Assembly (NCBI GenBank): GCA_963576475.1
Contig: OY754974.1
Coordinates: forward strand, 6,125,274-6,189,273
DNA from: Molanna angustata
Lineage: Eukaryota > Arthropoda > Insecta > Trichoptera > Molannidae
Reading direction: 5' to 3'
Length of the DNA stretch: 64,000 nucleotides
Below are positions 20,876-32,891 of this stretch, in pieces. The position numbers and the translations under genes are program-made. Position 1 is the first letter of the stretch. Each line of letters opens with the position of its first letter. Below the pieces are notes generated by a model, which saw nothing but the letters and a program-made list of their open reading frames with translations, was not told where the DNA came from and searched no databases.

Positions 20876-21062
20876 AAATAAAAAAAAATAATAAATGAAT
20901 ATGTCCTTGTTAAACAATTACATATACATCTTCCTACGTTCCCTAAAATAAGCAAATAAATGCTTGTGCTATAGGTGGACGAAATCGGTCGAGGCAGAAT
21001 TCGAACTCGCGACCACTGGATTACTAGCCCAGCGCGCTTACCGCTCTGCCACCGACCCATCT
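20876..21062 (-). mobile_element. tRNA-derived SINE, family S1, copy 1
   Basis: On the minus strand the head has an A box 'tggcagagcggtaagcgcgc', an anticodon-arm-like 'ctgggctagtaatccag', and a B box 'gagttcgaattc'. A body follows that is also found at 53820-53905, including 'gcacaagcatttatttgctt'. Both boxes are needed for RNA polymerase III initiation. It is not a working tRNA: the acceptor and T stems do not pair well and the conserved body continues beyond. Confidence 0.85.
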
Positions 21063-21499
21063 ATCCGTCTATCCATCGATCCATCTGGGTGTGTGTGTCC
21101 TTATTGATTAAGCTAAAAAATACTTTATCTGCCAAATAGCTCTTGAATATTTCTTCTATATTATTTTCTTCCCCTTCTTCATTTTCTTATTGCTATGACC
21201 AGATTGATTTTTTTTTTCTCTTTGTATTATTTTTATTTATTTCTCACTTAATTTTCTACTATTGTACCTACAAATTTAACATTAGAATTAACATTAATTA
21301 TCGAATTCAGAACTTGGGAAATATATATGCACGGTCATTTGATTATTTTAACACTTCCTTTCACAAATTTAAATACGAACTAACATCAATGTTTTATAAA
21401 AAACAGTCAATCGCAGCTAACAATGTAATCTCGTTTGAAATGTGATATTTTTTAAATTTTCTGTAATTTAGATTCTTTCTTTTTCTTTAAGATTTGCAA
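21063..21499. other. Simple repeat and AT-rich DNA
   Basis: 21058-21090 is a degenerate (TCTATCCG/TCCA) tract. The rest is AT-rich with no recognisable gene. Confidence 0.5.
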
Positions 21500-22018
21500 T
21501 ACATTTTTTTTTGCTTGCCTACTTTGCATGAATAGTATAATATTATACTATAAATGTGATTATAATATATTTTTTTTTGTTATTTGTTTTGTTTCATCAT
21601 TTAGTTTTTATTTTCCTAAGTATGTACCCATATGTTTGTTTTTATAGTTCTTTTATTTTCTTTACATTATTATTATTTTTTATATAAAATTTTTGTTGTT
21701 TTATTATACAGTTTTTAATTTTTTTTTATGATAATTATTATTTTTTCTTTTTTTTCTAAGCGCGTAGGTATATTATTTTAGTATATTTTAATGATTTTTA
21801 TGTCTCAACCTAAGTACCTATATCTTTTAGTTTAAATTGTATTTTTTTTCCACTTAATATTATTTTTTATATTTACTAATTTTGTTACAGTACCTTCTTT
21901 TTCTTTTATGTTTATGATAGTTTTATAATTTTATTTTGTAATTTCAATGTGTGTACTTAATTGTTGTTCATGTGTGTAAAAGGCAATTTGCCGTAAATAA
22001 ATAAATAAATAAATAAAT
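21500..22018 (+). repeat. Retroelement 3' tail, family G, copy 1
   Basis: T-rich sequence starting 'ttttttttgcttgcctactt' and ending 'aaaggcaatttgccg' followed by (TAAA)n. It aligns with 37972-38642, which has the same start, 'gtacccatatgtttgttttt' and end. The palindromic 'ggcaatttgcc' just before the tail could form a terminal hairpin. It looks like the 3' UTR of a LINE ending in a TAAA repeat. No coding part is attached. Confidence 0.7.
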
Positions 22019-22835
22019 TAGAGACTTCACGTTGCTCTGTTTTTTTTCAATATTTTCTTGTTTTTTGCTGTTTTCATATAATTAATACTGTGAAAACTTT
22101 TTATTTATTCAACTTGTTAATATGCTTATTAGTTATACTAGATGTAAGAAAATGTATTTATTTTTTACATCTTAATTAAATATACATACATACATACATA
22201 TGGCAATATACCTTCCTTTGTGCACTTGTACATTAATTAAATAAATAAATAAAATGTATAGTTATTTCGCAAATATCGTAATCACATTAATGATACCTAT
22301 ATCTTACCAACCCCCTAAAACTTTATGACATTATTAATTAAGACACATCTTCATACAGCATCAAACGATCTACCGAAATAGAAAAGGGTTTGAAGCTTCT
22401 TCTAAACAATATTAGATACTTAGTGAACATCGGACAATTAAACTTTAACAAATTTATACCAATTACAAGTTCCTGGATCTGAACGGTATGAATGAAAGTT
22501 GATTCTATAAATAAGATGATACCAACTGATAAGAGCAGAATAAGGAACAAAATACTTTACCTAAATTATCCATTTCAGACCACTATTAACTGTTACGGCC
22601 CTTGTATATTTACCTTGGGCATACAGGTGTCCACGAATATGCACACTAAATTACCTTATGATGTATGCAAAACGAAAAATAATTGTATATAACCAAATCT
22701 GTGACATACAATACGCTTTCGTGAAGGAAAGATATAATTTAGAGGTTTTTTAAATTGCAAGAATAGTAATTAATATATTTAATAAATCAGTCTATAGATT
22801 TTCATATTCTCTGTTGATTGAAGTAAAAACCTACT
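22019..22835. other. Non-coding, nothing recognised
   Basis: AT-rich sequence with short CATA and TAAA runs. No gene was recognised. Confidence 0.5.
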
Positions 22836-23205
22836 TCATACATACATACATACCATCACGCCATGTTCCTTGCGGGGTAGGCAGTGAGAACCTGGCACGC
22901 ATCCCTCGCCTCGTCCACATTCATGCATCGTCTCATACATATTCGTCTATTGCTCACACTTCTAACATTTCCGTTTTACAAAATTTCGTTCACATGGTCG
23001 TGCCATCCCTTTCTTGGGCGTCCCCGACCTCTCATTCCATTCCTTTCCGCTCTGTATATTTTCTTCGTCAGGTGCTCCTCATTCATTCTCCCCATGTGAC
23101 CAAACCATCTCAATGTGTTCACTTTCTTCTTCTTACCCGGTCATACATCGTTCTTTTACAAATCCTTCTAAACGATCTCATTTCAACTGAATTTATTCAT
23201 CAGTA
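22836..23205 (-). pseudogene. RTE-B LINE C-terminus, copy 2
   Basis: It begins at (CATA)n and 'ccatcacgccatgttcct'. The minus strand then encodes the decayed family C-terminus: an RRMNVDEARDAC-like end, RGRPRKGWHDHVN, and LRWFGHMGRMNEE, in shifting frames. 5'-truncated near 23205. Confidence 0.75.
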
Positions 23206-24570
23206 CATCTACTTCATCAGTAGTTTTTTAGTTACTTATAATAAAATAATTAAAAATGGTTTTACTAAAACCATTTTTACAAGAAAAGTATTAAACAAAA
23301 TCAAAATTCTAACAACTCACGCAATGAAACTTTGAATAAAACTGTTATTTATTTCAAAGGCGTATCTTTTGAGGGTACTGGGGAAACTATTTTCAAAATT
23401 TAGGTACTATATAGCCTACTAAGATGCTTTCTCAAAATGATAGAAACAGAAAATACTTTATTAAAGAATCATACATAGTTATACAAAATTAATCACTGGA
23501 TCTCATTTATTCTTAGTTATGTACGTTTCAATATCGTCACCAACAGTTAATATATTTCATTCTCTGTCCCAGAGTCCATGTATAAATGAAGATGTAATGT
23601 AAATACAAATTTCATACCTTTTACAAAAGTTGTCACATTTGAATTCATTATTTTTAATATTAATTCTTGTATTTTTGTGATATGAATATTTTTTTCTGAA
23701 TGGTAAAATTAAAAAAGAAAAATTTAATCACATTAATTATAATCAACGATATCAATCTTATGGCCGAAATATATATCTAAATACGTTTTCAAATGCCAAG
23801 CTTTAATGCCCAAATCTACGTGTCAGAAGGACTTGTAGTTATTAAATTTAATGACAATATTCTTAACACCCTTTTCTTTAAATTTACATGTCTGTCTGCA
23901 ATTGAATTTGGCAATCGATTTTAATCTTAACTTTTCGACCAGTTACTCGGAAACTTTTAGAATTGGTTCGTGAATTCCCGATGGCAATGCATGTTTAAAT
24001 TATTTTTAGCTTCATTCATTTGATATTTTGATAAAATTAAATAAATTTGCTTTTCATACAAATTTAACAAGGCCGAGCGAATAAAATCTGAATTTTATTC
24101 GGATAGATACAACAATAATATATCACTGTTTTTATATGTTTTCAATGTAAAAACAGTAGAAATTGAAATAATATACATTTTTAAACATGATTATTTTAAC
24201 TTTCAACTAAACTATCAACAAGATGTTTATTTTGAGAATAAAAGTTGTATCAGAATTTAAAAACTTGTATCAGTATCGAAAACTTTTTTGTTGATAAAAT
24301 TTTTGAATAAAAGTTTGAGATAGCTGTCATCAATTCGATCGTTGATTTACTTGTTTTCTTCAATAACAATTTATTAAACTAAAAATAACTCATCCATGTA
24401 TCGTCTCATCTTTTTGAAATGAAATGAAATAGTGCTGTATTGTCAATATTTTATAAATAAAAATATTTACGAAATTTCTTTTTGTAGTTTTAATAAAGGT
24501 AAGTATTGATCAAAGAAAAAATATATTTTGTCAAATGGTTTACTTATTCTGATTCAATCCGGATGTGTTT
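23206..24570. other. Non-coding; perfect hairpin at 23253-23278
   Basis: AAAATGGTTTT and AAAACCATTTT face each other across ACT. Nothing else was recognised in this AT-rich interval. Confidence 0.5.
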
Positions 24571-24872
24571 TTTTCTTCTTCTTCTTCGTTTAGTAGACCT
24601 AGTTGGTCTGTTCTTCCTGGCTACGTGGTCCCTCCAATGTCTTTTTCTGGATCTACTTCATCGAACGATGTCCTCTATTACACATGTTTTCCTTATTTGA
24701 ACATTGCGAACACGATCTCGGAGAGTTTAACCAGTGATTGACCTTAGGACCTTCATCTCCGTTGTCCTTAGGAGCCCCTTGGTTCGTACGGTATCTGCTC
24801 GTGTTTCCACAGCATACGTCATGATCGGTCGCACACATGTCCTATATATTCTGACCTTTTATTTTTCCAGAT
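24571..24872 (-). pseudogene. RTE-A LINE C-terminus, copy 5
   Basis: The minus strand reads almost continuously: YRTCVRPIMTYAVETRADT, VRTKGLLRTTEMKVLRSITG, a stop, TLRDRVRNVQIRKTC, VIEDIVR, a stop, SRSRKRHWRDHVA. It then jumps to a GAA-rich 3' tail (TTC units at 24574-24587). Two nonsense codons and an internal loss of the GRPPKRW block make it dead. It contains more upstream sequence than most copies and links the pieces found at 6.4 and 19.5 kb. Confidence 0.85.
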
Positions 24873-24883
24873 CATATTTTTCA

Positions 24884-25310
24884 AACATACATACATACAT
24901 ACATACATACATACCATCACGCCATGTCCCTTACGGGGTAAGCAGAGAGAACCGAGCGCCATACTTCTCTATTTTTGCACACATTTCTGGCTTCCTTTAC
25001 ATCCATGCATCGTCTCATACATGCTCGTCGATTGTTCAAACTTTTTATGTTTCCTTCTTTCAAAATATCATTCACATGGTCATGCCATCCCTTTCTGGGG
25101 CGACCTCTGCTATTCACTCCATCTCTAGCACCCATGTATATTTTTTTGGTCAGTCGTTCATCGTTCATTCTTTCTATATGTCCAAACCACCTTAAAGCAT
25201 TCACTTTCATTTTACATATAATATCCTTCTTTAACTTGCATTCTCTCCTTTTGTCCTCATTTTTTATTCTATCATATATCGTTCTATTACATACATACTC
25301 TTCTTAGTGA
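24884..25310 (-). pseudogene. RTE-B LINE C-terminus, copy 3
   Basis: An open frame of 97 codons (24917-25210) reads VNALRWFGHIERMNDERLTK, KIYMGARDGV, RGRPRKGWHDHVNDILKEGN, RRACMRRCMDVKEARNVCKN and ends DMA-stop. After the stop come only 'tgg' and a (TATG) tail of about seven units (24886-24914 on the plus strand). Frame continuation upstream (CNRTIYDRIKNEDKRRECKL) reaches about 25310. It abuts RTE-A copy 5 in the same orientation. Confidence 0.85.
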
Positions 25311-28300
25311 TCTCATCCAGATACGATATATGTTTCAAACATCCAGATACGATATATGTTTTTGTATGATTATTATTAATTAATTTTTCAATATGTCATC
25401 ACCCTTAGCCCCTCTTTATATTAACTACTTTCCCCTTCCATTCACCTGGTCGAAGGGGGTTGGCGGTACCAAACAACGACTGTATCACAACAATACTCCC
25501 AAAGTCCCCAAAGTGCTTACATAATGGCATATCCGAAGCGTTACGTAAACAGCCGGAAACTAACGAAATATAAGTTGTGTCTGAAAAGTTCCTAGCCGCG
25601 TCCCATAAGGAACAATATGCCATCTATGGAACAGTATTATAACTAAAGAAGAGTTGTTTTGCAACCTAACGTGATATGTTAATTTTTAAAATCTATATAC
25701 GTGAAGCGAAAACTTCGCACCCCTTTTTAGGAGTCCGAGGAGCTTGAAATTTGATTCATAGTTAAAGTTTTACGATTCTTAGATTTTTTTTCTTTTTTTT
25801 TTGAGAAGGAATGCAGAAAGCTAAAATTTATACATAATATTATATGTTTCAAAAACATTCAATTAATTGAAAAAATATTTCTCGTCAAACCATAGATTAC
25901 ATATTATTTATTCTTATACTGACAGTGTCAAACACATACTGTCATAAGCAGTTGTTTTATACAACAAATAAAGACAAATTCAAATTCAGAACGTGAAAAA
26001 GAAAAATATTTGATATAAATGGTTAGCAATTACCTACACTTTACGATATTTGAAAAAAAAAGTTTTTACCCCTTCATGAATAGATCGGCACCTAATGATG
26101 TTTTTTTATCATAGACCGTCTAATGACTTTTCAAAAATATAGTGAATTACTCACGATTTTGTGCCTCTGAGCAATCACTAGTATTAAAAAAAATCAAGTA
26201 GATATTCCATTATTTTTTTTGATTATGACTAAGCCTGGTTTCGTTTAATGTACATTTTCGAGTAATAACGATACCTACAGACGTTGATAAGAAGATATAT
26301 GTATTTTAGTAAGACAAGGATAACAAACGTTGTTAACAAACATGTATATGGAAACAAATGGTTAGTAAAATATATTTTGTTATATCTAATCTCAAACAGT
26401 TTAACATTTTAATATTTAAAATAAAATATACTAAAATAATCAAACAGGATAAATGTAAAATTGCTGTAAATTTTGTAATTGAATCTTATATAAAAAATAA
26501 TCTCAATCTACATATTATAAGGACAAAATTTTTAATAGTTGACCGTTAAAAATTGTGCATTTACATACAATCACGCCATTTCTCTCGAGAGCTTTTAGAC
26601 GAGAGCTTATGAAGTCACAAGTTTTTTTTTTATATTTATTAAATACAGCGTTTCTCCTTAATCCATTCTATATAGTTATTTTGTTTCTCTGACTTTAATA
26701 TTTCAACAAATAATGCCTTGGGTAGGTATGTACAATGTACATAGATATGTATACAGTCAAATTCTTTATCAAAAATATCTAATCAGGAATTGATCTCATA
26801 TATACCTGGCGCAATCAATGGAGAATGTAAAAAAATAACCAAAAATATTTATAACTATGCCATAGGTTTTCAGTTATTACCTATTCACACTTTAACAACG
26901 TAACGGTGATTTGGATACAGATGTAGCAGACAAAATATACGGCATAATAAGTAATATTTAGTGGGAATCGGACTGACCAGGATATGAAAATGAAAATCAC
27001 AAAGTAATAAATCTCGCCAAACAGCCATCTATGTGCCAAATTCGAAAAGTTTTCAATGAAGAAAACAAAGTTAAATGGCTACACCAAGACAAAAAAAAAA
27101 TGGTACTTAATATGCCCTCTATGACGAGTGAATGAAGTTATACGTCAAGTGAATTTTAATGTATAAAACCTTTTATTGAATTTCTCTTTGCATGTAGATA
27201 AGGTAGGTATACGAATTAAATGCAAGCCCATATATTATTTTTCAAAACTGTATCATAAAACCTTCATCCGTGTGAAATTGTGGTTGACTTTAAAAATAAT
27301 ATTTTTATTCACTTACGAAATATAATACGGAGTTTTTAACGAAGATTAATGTAACTGGCGGTTGTGTGTGTATAATATCTAAAAATTCACTAATGTGATT
27401 AAAAGATCGTACATACCTACTCGTATTAATTTCCGCCCTTACAAACAACTTAATTCAGCTTTAATATTACTGCTTAAAATTAAAATTAAAATATTTTCGT
27501 ATATATGCTTGCAGTAATAATGATTTTATAACAAAAAAAAGTTCTAAAATAAAAGAAATATTAAATTTAACCAAAAAATCATTCTTTATATAAATACATA
27601 GTTACATCAACAAACCTATAAAAGAAAGTTAAATATTACTACTATGTGGTTGCAGTTAGATTAGTAGACTGTGACATTCAACTTATTCTACTCATAATAA
27701 ACGCGATGGTATGTTTATCTGTATGGATGTATGTATATACGAAAAAAATCATTCATTAATTAAATAAAGGTACTCGATGAGATGAATATCGCATATTTTT
27801 CTGTTTGTGTTCATTCAAATTTTCATATTTTCCTAAAACTAACTGAGCGTGAACCTCCGAATCGCAAAAGGGAGTCAAATCATTTCCCATCACGCTAAAA
27901 TAATTTCTCTCTCGTTCAAAAGTAATAAAAACATTCTCATATGGAAACCGAGAATTGGACATTGATTCCAATTTGATTTGCATTTTGGAATCAAACGTAT
28001 TGCGAGGTATCGGGAAAATTGAGTTTAGAGAGAGGGTACATAGAGGTCAGGTTTGGTTGAGGGTTCGTGTTGTGAAACAACTTGGCATCCCAAGAGACGT
28101 GTCCGAGTTCGACGTTTATGGAAACGTCCATGCAGACTCGTTATTTTGCCTTCGGTTGCATGTTTGTTTGAATTATTGTTATTATGTGAATAAACAGACA
28201 CGGGGTTGGTTGCCGGAAGGGGCAATGGAATGAGTTTCATACGTGAGGGATAAAGACAGATTCGCAACGCGACATTTCTATCGTGATACTTTGAACTGAT

Positions 28301-28724
28301 CTTTGAAATTGATTCGGAGTGTCGTGACGCTGAAGCTATACGTATTAATTAAACCTGATTAATATCATTCTCAAAACATGCATGCATGCCCTCTGTGTAT
28401 GATATTTAAAACATTTCTGTCTTGTTAGTCTATCACAAGGATAAGTTTTTTTTTACGATTTTGGTTTACGTTGCGGACAGAATCATTATGTTTGTCTAAT
28501 TAGTTTTTTCTGTATTTTTTTTATCACTATTAAAATATTATTCACATGATTATCGAGATTAATAACATGGCTACTTTTTTTAAGATAAACCTTTAATTCG
28601 TTTCCGAGTAGTTAATGATTTAAATATTCACTTTAGTCGTCCAAACTGATAGATTTAAATGAAATATTTAAGATTTTTACTTTTTTATTTTATTACTTTA
28701 CAAGGGATGAAGCTAAATTCCATA
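25311..28724. other. Long non-coding stretch; candidate conserved block 27940-28330
   Basis: 25315-25362 carries a 22-24-bp direct repeat ('catccagatacgatatatgt'). Otherwise AT-rich. 27940-28330 is markedly less AT-rich and contains open frames on both strands with no recognisable domain. It could be conserved regulatory DNA or a decayed exon. No gene can be supported. Confidence 0.35.
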
Positions 28725-28729
28725 AACTG

Positions 28730-28893
28730 TAGGAACCACCCAGACAACGTGTCATTTAGCTCAAGAAAGGAAACAAGAAAAGATAACTCAATGTATGGAA
28801 GTAACAGTTGCCAGTCACGTGACAACTGTCACTTCCATACATAGAGTTATCTTTTCTTGAGCTAAATGAAACGTAGTCTAGGGGGACAGGAAC
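28730..28893. mobile_element. Palindromic MITE (family D), copy 1
   Basis: Arms 28748-28813 and 28821-28873 are near-complementary and meet at 'gtcacgtgac'. The outer ends read 'cagacaacgtgtcatttagc' on the left and, reversed, 'ctagactacgtttcattt' on the right. The centre and end words ('gtcacgtg', 'atgtatg.aa', 'ctagacaac') recur in the palindrome at 45450-45590, so this is a family. The long hairpin could fold strongly as RNA or single-stranded DNA. It is non-coding. Confidence 0.7.
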
Positions 28894-29264
28894 GGTATTT
28901 TTTTATCGATTCGGTTTGACGTGACACTAAGTATTACGACACATCCGTACTTCATTAGGTATATGCAATATGACACTTTTTGCGTTCATTGTGGATCTTT
29001 ACTATACGCGATTCGAAGTCATAACTCAAATGAAACTTCAATCACGATAATTTGTGCGGATTTTTTGTATTTGTATCGTGACGCTTTGTGTGGATCTTTT
29101 ATTTGGTTATTAATGACTCTGATGATGCATGCAATTATTTATCTATCGCATCGAAGAATTATCTTTGTGCGGATATTTTAAAATCTTTTGCTACTTCACA
29201 TAAAACTAAATCATGACAAAAACAGTTTTAATGTTAAAATACATTTCTTCTTATTTCTTTTTTT
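28894..29264. other. Non-coding, nothing recognised
   Basis: An 86-codon open frame is present, but it has no recognisable domain and ordinary composition. Confidence 0.4.
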
Positions 29265-29400
29265 ATTGTTTTATAGCTTCTCGGGCAACAAATAGGTACT
29301 ATATCAAATATGAATTTAACACGCACCAAATAACAAGTTGCCACATTCTGGAGACTTACGATATTAATCGTATATAAATAAAGTTTTTTCTATTATAATA
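29265..29400 (-). mobile_element. SINE family S2, 3' fragment
   Basis: 'cttctcgggcaacaaatagg' and 'acacgcaccaaataacaagt', then 'ccacattctggagact', are the reverse complement of the 3' half of the SINE at 29869-30095. The tRNA-like head is missing. Confidence 0.7.
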
Positions 29401-29868
29401 TTGCAAACAGACCGAGAAAAATATCATGATGAAGAATTTTATTGACATTTTATAAATTTTTTTTTTTTGAAATTTTAATTGACATTTTATATTTTTTTCT
29501 TGAAAAATTCATCTTTTATATACCTAGTATGTGCCAATCGATTTGACTGATAGCATGATTGACAAATAATTTTGCACTGCAAAAACTGTCACGACACACA
29601 TAGATACACTGTCATGATAGAAAAAATGCCATGCTGTTGAGCTTATGTAAGTTAATGATTTGTGAATTTTTTTTTCGTGAATAGGTACTGAGTAGTTATT
29701 TTAATGGAATGAAAATGTAAATGTAAATAAATATAAAATAAATTACGATTCGTTTTGAAATCTAAGTTGTTTTTATAAAAATATAACTTCAAAATTAAAA
29801 TCTTTTGACAGTCATATAATAAAAGAAATTAACAAATATTTTCTTTGATATGATTTGATCATAAAGAA

Positions 29869-30095
29869 ATTGGCCTTCGTGGCTCAGTTGGTAGGGTATC
29901 TGACTGCTGATCCAAAGGTCCTGGGTTCGATTCCCAGTGAAGACACAGTTGTCAATTGTGTTTTCAGTCTGGATCTGTCAGACGATTAATATCGTAAGTC
30001 TCTGGAATGTTGCAACTTGTTATTAGGTGCGTGTAAAATTAGTATTTAACCTGTTAGTTGCCCGAGAAGCAATATTTAATAAATAAATAAATAAC
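29869..30095 (+). mobile_element. tRNA-derived SINE, family S2, complete copy
   Basis: The head 'gccttcgtggctcagttggt' is an A box, and 'cctgggttcgattcccag' is a B box with paired T stem. The body contains 'tctggaatgttgcaacttg', 'aggtgcgtgtaaaattag', 'gttagttgcccgagaagc', and a tail (AATA)n ending near 30092. It is the most complete S2 copy here. The acceptor ends are tRNA-like, but the sequence continues without break into the body, so it is a SINE and not a tRNA gene. Confidence 0.9.
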
Positions 30096-30114
30096 ACAAA
30101 ATAAAAATGTTTCT

Positions 30115-30366
30115 GCATTTATTTTTAAATTATCTTTGAATCACGAACCCACGAACGAGTTATTTTAGGCAACCGAGTTTAACAGATTGCCATATTCTGA
30201 ATACTTATTATATTCTCGTCTCACATATCCATATAACTTACTTATCACAATTTTTTTTTTATCTCAAAATACGATAAAAAAACTGTGTTTCCACCGGGAA
30301 TCAGACCCGAGAGCATTGTTTCAGGAGTCTGATATCTGACTTATTGAGCCACGAAGGCTTATATAT
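30115..30366 (-). mobile_element. SINE family S2, copy on minus strand
   Basis: Read on the minus strand it begins 'gccttcgtggctcaataag', has a decayed B box ('gggtctgattcccggtgga'), 'aacacag', and the 'gaatatggcaatctgtt' body. It sits ~20 bp from the complete plus-strand copy, forming an inverted SINE pair. Confidence 0.75.
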
Positions 30367-30834
30367 CTTATAAATTTCTGAGATATTGGTTCAGAAATTT
30401 CGATTATTTATATTTTGTTATTAGATTATTTTATCACAAATACACGAACGTGCCAATGATCGGAATTCGTATTTCAGTAAATGTATGTATCAAAATACAT
30501 TGTAAAGACATTGCTTTACGATATTATGCACCTAAAAGTCACGTACAGGTTTTGTACATACAATATTAGATTCATTACTGCATAACATGAACCATAAATA
30601 TATAAAAATGTATGTATCTTTGTACGTTTGTATTTTTCCTTTTTGTAGGTGTAATAATATCGGAATAATATAATAGTACGATTAAGAATATAATTCGATA
30701 CCAGCTGAAACAGCACGTTTTCAGTTTTCAGCAAAGTATTTTATGGCATTTTCAAAATGACACACTATGCAGTGCAGCAAATGCTACCATTATTTTGATG
30801 GATTTAAATTGATTTCTTATAATATTACAAATAT
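30367..30834. other. Non-coding, nothing recognised
   Basis: AT-rich, with no recognisable gene or repeat. Confidence 0.5.
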
Positions 30835-30915
30835 ATCATTATTGACTCCCGTCATAAATCATCATTGGCTCTCGACTTAGAGATAAATCTAATGTTTGCG
30901 TATATGCAACTATAA
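30835..30915 (+). mobile_element. Family A terminal fragment
   Basis: 'tgactcccgtcataaatc' and 'ctaatgtttgcgtatatgca' match the outer end of the foldback family (2540-2590, 10230-10260, 13620-13660). Confidence 0.5.
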
Positions 30916-30930
30916 ATATATACGATTTAA

Positions 30931-31330
30931 TCCAACTGTCGATTCGTTCATGAGAATTCAATTTTCTGAATGAATCGACAGTATTAAGCCAAGATGCGTG
31001 TACGAAGGAACATTTTGTATGGCGTAGTGGACTTTTTGCATGCTAAAAACACCAACTGAGAGGCTTCGCAGCATATATGTTCCCATACATGGATTTACTC
31101 AGAATTTGGAGTAGAACATTTTATGTGAGTTTTGTGTGTCTGTGTGCCTGTGTGTCTGTGTGTTTGTCCGTCCCTCCCTTATAACTTTTGATCCGCTGGA
31201 TTCACAAAGCCTAAAATTTCAGAATATAAAGACAATTTTAGGTAGGTACACAAAACTTTTATACTCAGTATTTAGAATTTTTATTCTATCACTATCGACA
31301 GTTGCATCTCATGAGTTACATGCAACTAGA
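30931..31330 (+). mobile_element. Helentron-like non-autonomous element (family H), complete copy
   Basis: About 400 bp. The 5' subterminal repeat CAACTGTCGAT (30933-30943) is the exact reverse complement of ATCGACAGTTG near the 3' end (31294-31304). A 5' stem-loop joins 30935-30950 to 30967-30982. A 3' hairpin, GTTGCAT/ATGCAAC (31301-31307 and 31320-31326), sits directly before CTAG. The core has the family body ('acaccaactgagaggcttcg') and a GT-rich microsatellite (31123-31170). Subterminal inverted repeats, a terminal 3' hairpin and an internal microsatellite match Helentron-associated (DINE-like) elements. It has no coding capacity, so a Rep-helicase would have to act in trans. Superfamily assignment is inference. 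Confidence 0.65.
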
Positions 31331-31449
31331 AATTAGATAAAATACCTACTCTTCTTAACGCTTTTTCTTTTGTATGTTTAAAAGTATTTACTTATGTTTA
31401 AAAAAATGCAATTGTTAAAAATAGGTATTACTTTAAAATTAATTTATTT

Positions 31450-31560
31450 AAAAGAACATTTTAAAGGTTCATAACTTGATTCATATAATATAGGTACTGT
31501 AAATTTGTAATGTAAACTGTTGGTTCTATAAATCAATAAACAATAAATAAATAAATAAAA
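31450..31560 (+). repeat. Retroposon tail, family I, copy 1
   Basis: 'aaagaacattttaaaggttc' and 'actgttggttctataaatca' before a TAAA tail match 52268-52390. Probably the 3' end of a SINE or LINE. Confidence 0.65.
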
Positions 31561-31604
31561 TAAACAAAATGTTTGCGAGAGAAATGAATTAAAATAAATA
31601 AATT

Positions 31605-31680
31605 TTGTCCTGGGAAACGAACCCAGGACTCCCGTACAGAAGCCAAACGGCTTACCAACTGTGCCACGGCGCGCGGCGGT
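31605..31680 (-). mobile_element. tRNA-derived SINE head, family S4
   Basis: The minus strand shows an A box 'tggcacagttggtaagc' and a B box 'gggttcgtttccc' flanked by a fully paired stem ('gtcctggg'/'cccaggac'). It runs into T/A-rich sequence without a clear body, so this is either a short SINE or a tRNA pseudogene. Confidence 0.6.
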
Positions 31681-31880
31681 CGATTTACAAAATAATCATT
31701 GTTTTTGGAGAAAACCTCATTTTCGAAATATTTTTTTATATATAGGAATTTTGTTTTTTTATTGCTAACTAACTAAGAGGTATTATTATGTCTCATATTT
31801 TTATTTAACACGCACCCATAGATATATGTCTTCCACTTTGCTACATTTTCATTTTATATCGTTATCTGATGTTATTAACA

Positions 31881-32811
31881 CTAGTTGCATGTAACACATG
31901 CGATCCAACTGTCGATAGCGACAGTATGTATAGTTGAAGAATAAGAATCAAACTATAAACCCATGTAAGCAATGGTGAAATAATGAAATTATATTTATTG
32001 CAATGAAATAACTTATATTTACTTTGTATGTCTACTATGTATGAATAAGCTTATATTACCTTTAATTATTTTGTATCTTATATCTACTCTATGTTTTTGG
32101 ATAGAAATAAATAAAAATAAAATAAATAAAAATAAATAAATCCAAATTATTGAAAATTTTAACACATGTTGGTATGTATGTCAAGATAGGACAGTATGGA
32201 GGTCAGTCCTGTTTTCCTACCCGGAATATGAAAACAGCATGATGTTTGGAGATTAAGTACCTATCAAACTATTAAGTCTTCTTACATATTGTGTATAGGC
32301 GACTGCCATACAAATTGTATGGAGCAATGTCGTCACTAAATTCAATTTATATAAAAATTGTTAAAAAAAAATTTGAGATGTGCTAATACAATGTTTTTAT
32401 TTTTAATAGAAAATTAAATTATCTAGTTGGGGTGTTTCGGCTTTTTTCGATATTTTTAAAAAAATTTGGAAATTTCGGCAGTTAAACTAATAAATTTATC
32501 ATAAAAAAAAATATTTTTCTTAATAAAAAATGTTTGAGAAACCCTGGAATTTTTTTGAAAAATCTAATTTGAGATTTTGTCTATATTTGTACCAATTTTC
32601 AGCGTTCTAGCTTTTATGGTTTCTGAGATATATGGAAAAATAAAGTAAAAATTCAAAAGTTGATAACCCCTGACTGAAACAAAAATTCAAAATTCTGAGT
32701 ATAAAAGTTTTGTAGGCCTATAACTATTTATATATTCTGAAATTTTGGGCTCTGTAAATTGAGCGGATCAAAAGTTATAAGGGACGGACGGACACACACA
32801 CACAGACACAC

Positions 32812-32891
<80 letters not shown>

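Noticed and set aside
20980..21060. Functional tRNA gene
   Set aside because: A and B boxes are present but the acceptor and T stems pair poorly, and a conserved SINE body shared with 53740-54020 follows.
25560..25625. Mariner-like terminus ('gtctgaaaagttcc')
   Set aside because: Only one end was seen, with no inverted partner and no transposase, so it is too weak to report as an element.
28025..28267. Overlapping 80-92-codon frames on both strands
   Set aside because: Frames are open on both strands because the block is GC-richer. There is no recognisable domain, so it is treated as possible non-coding conserved DNA.
29869..29945. Functional tRNA gene
   Set aside because: It is tRNA-like and well preserved, but it is continuous with a SINE body present in several copies.
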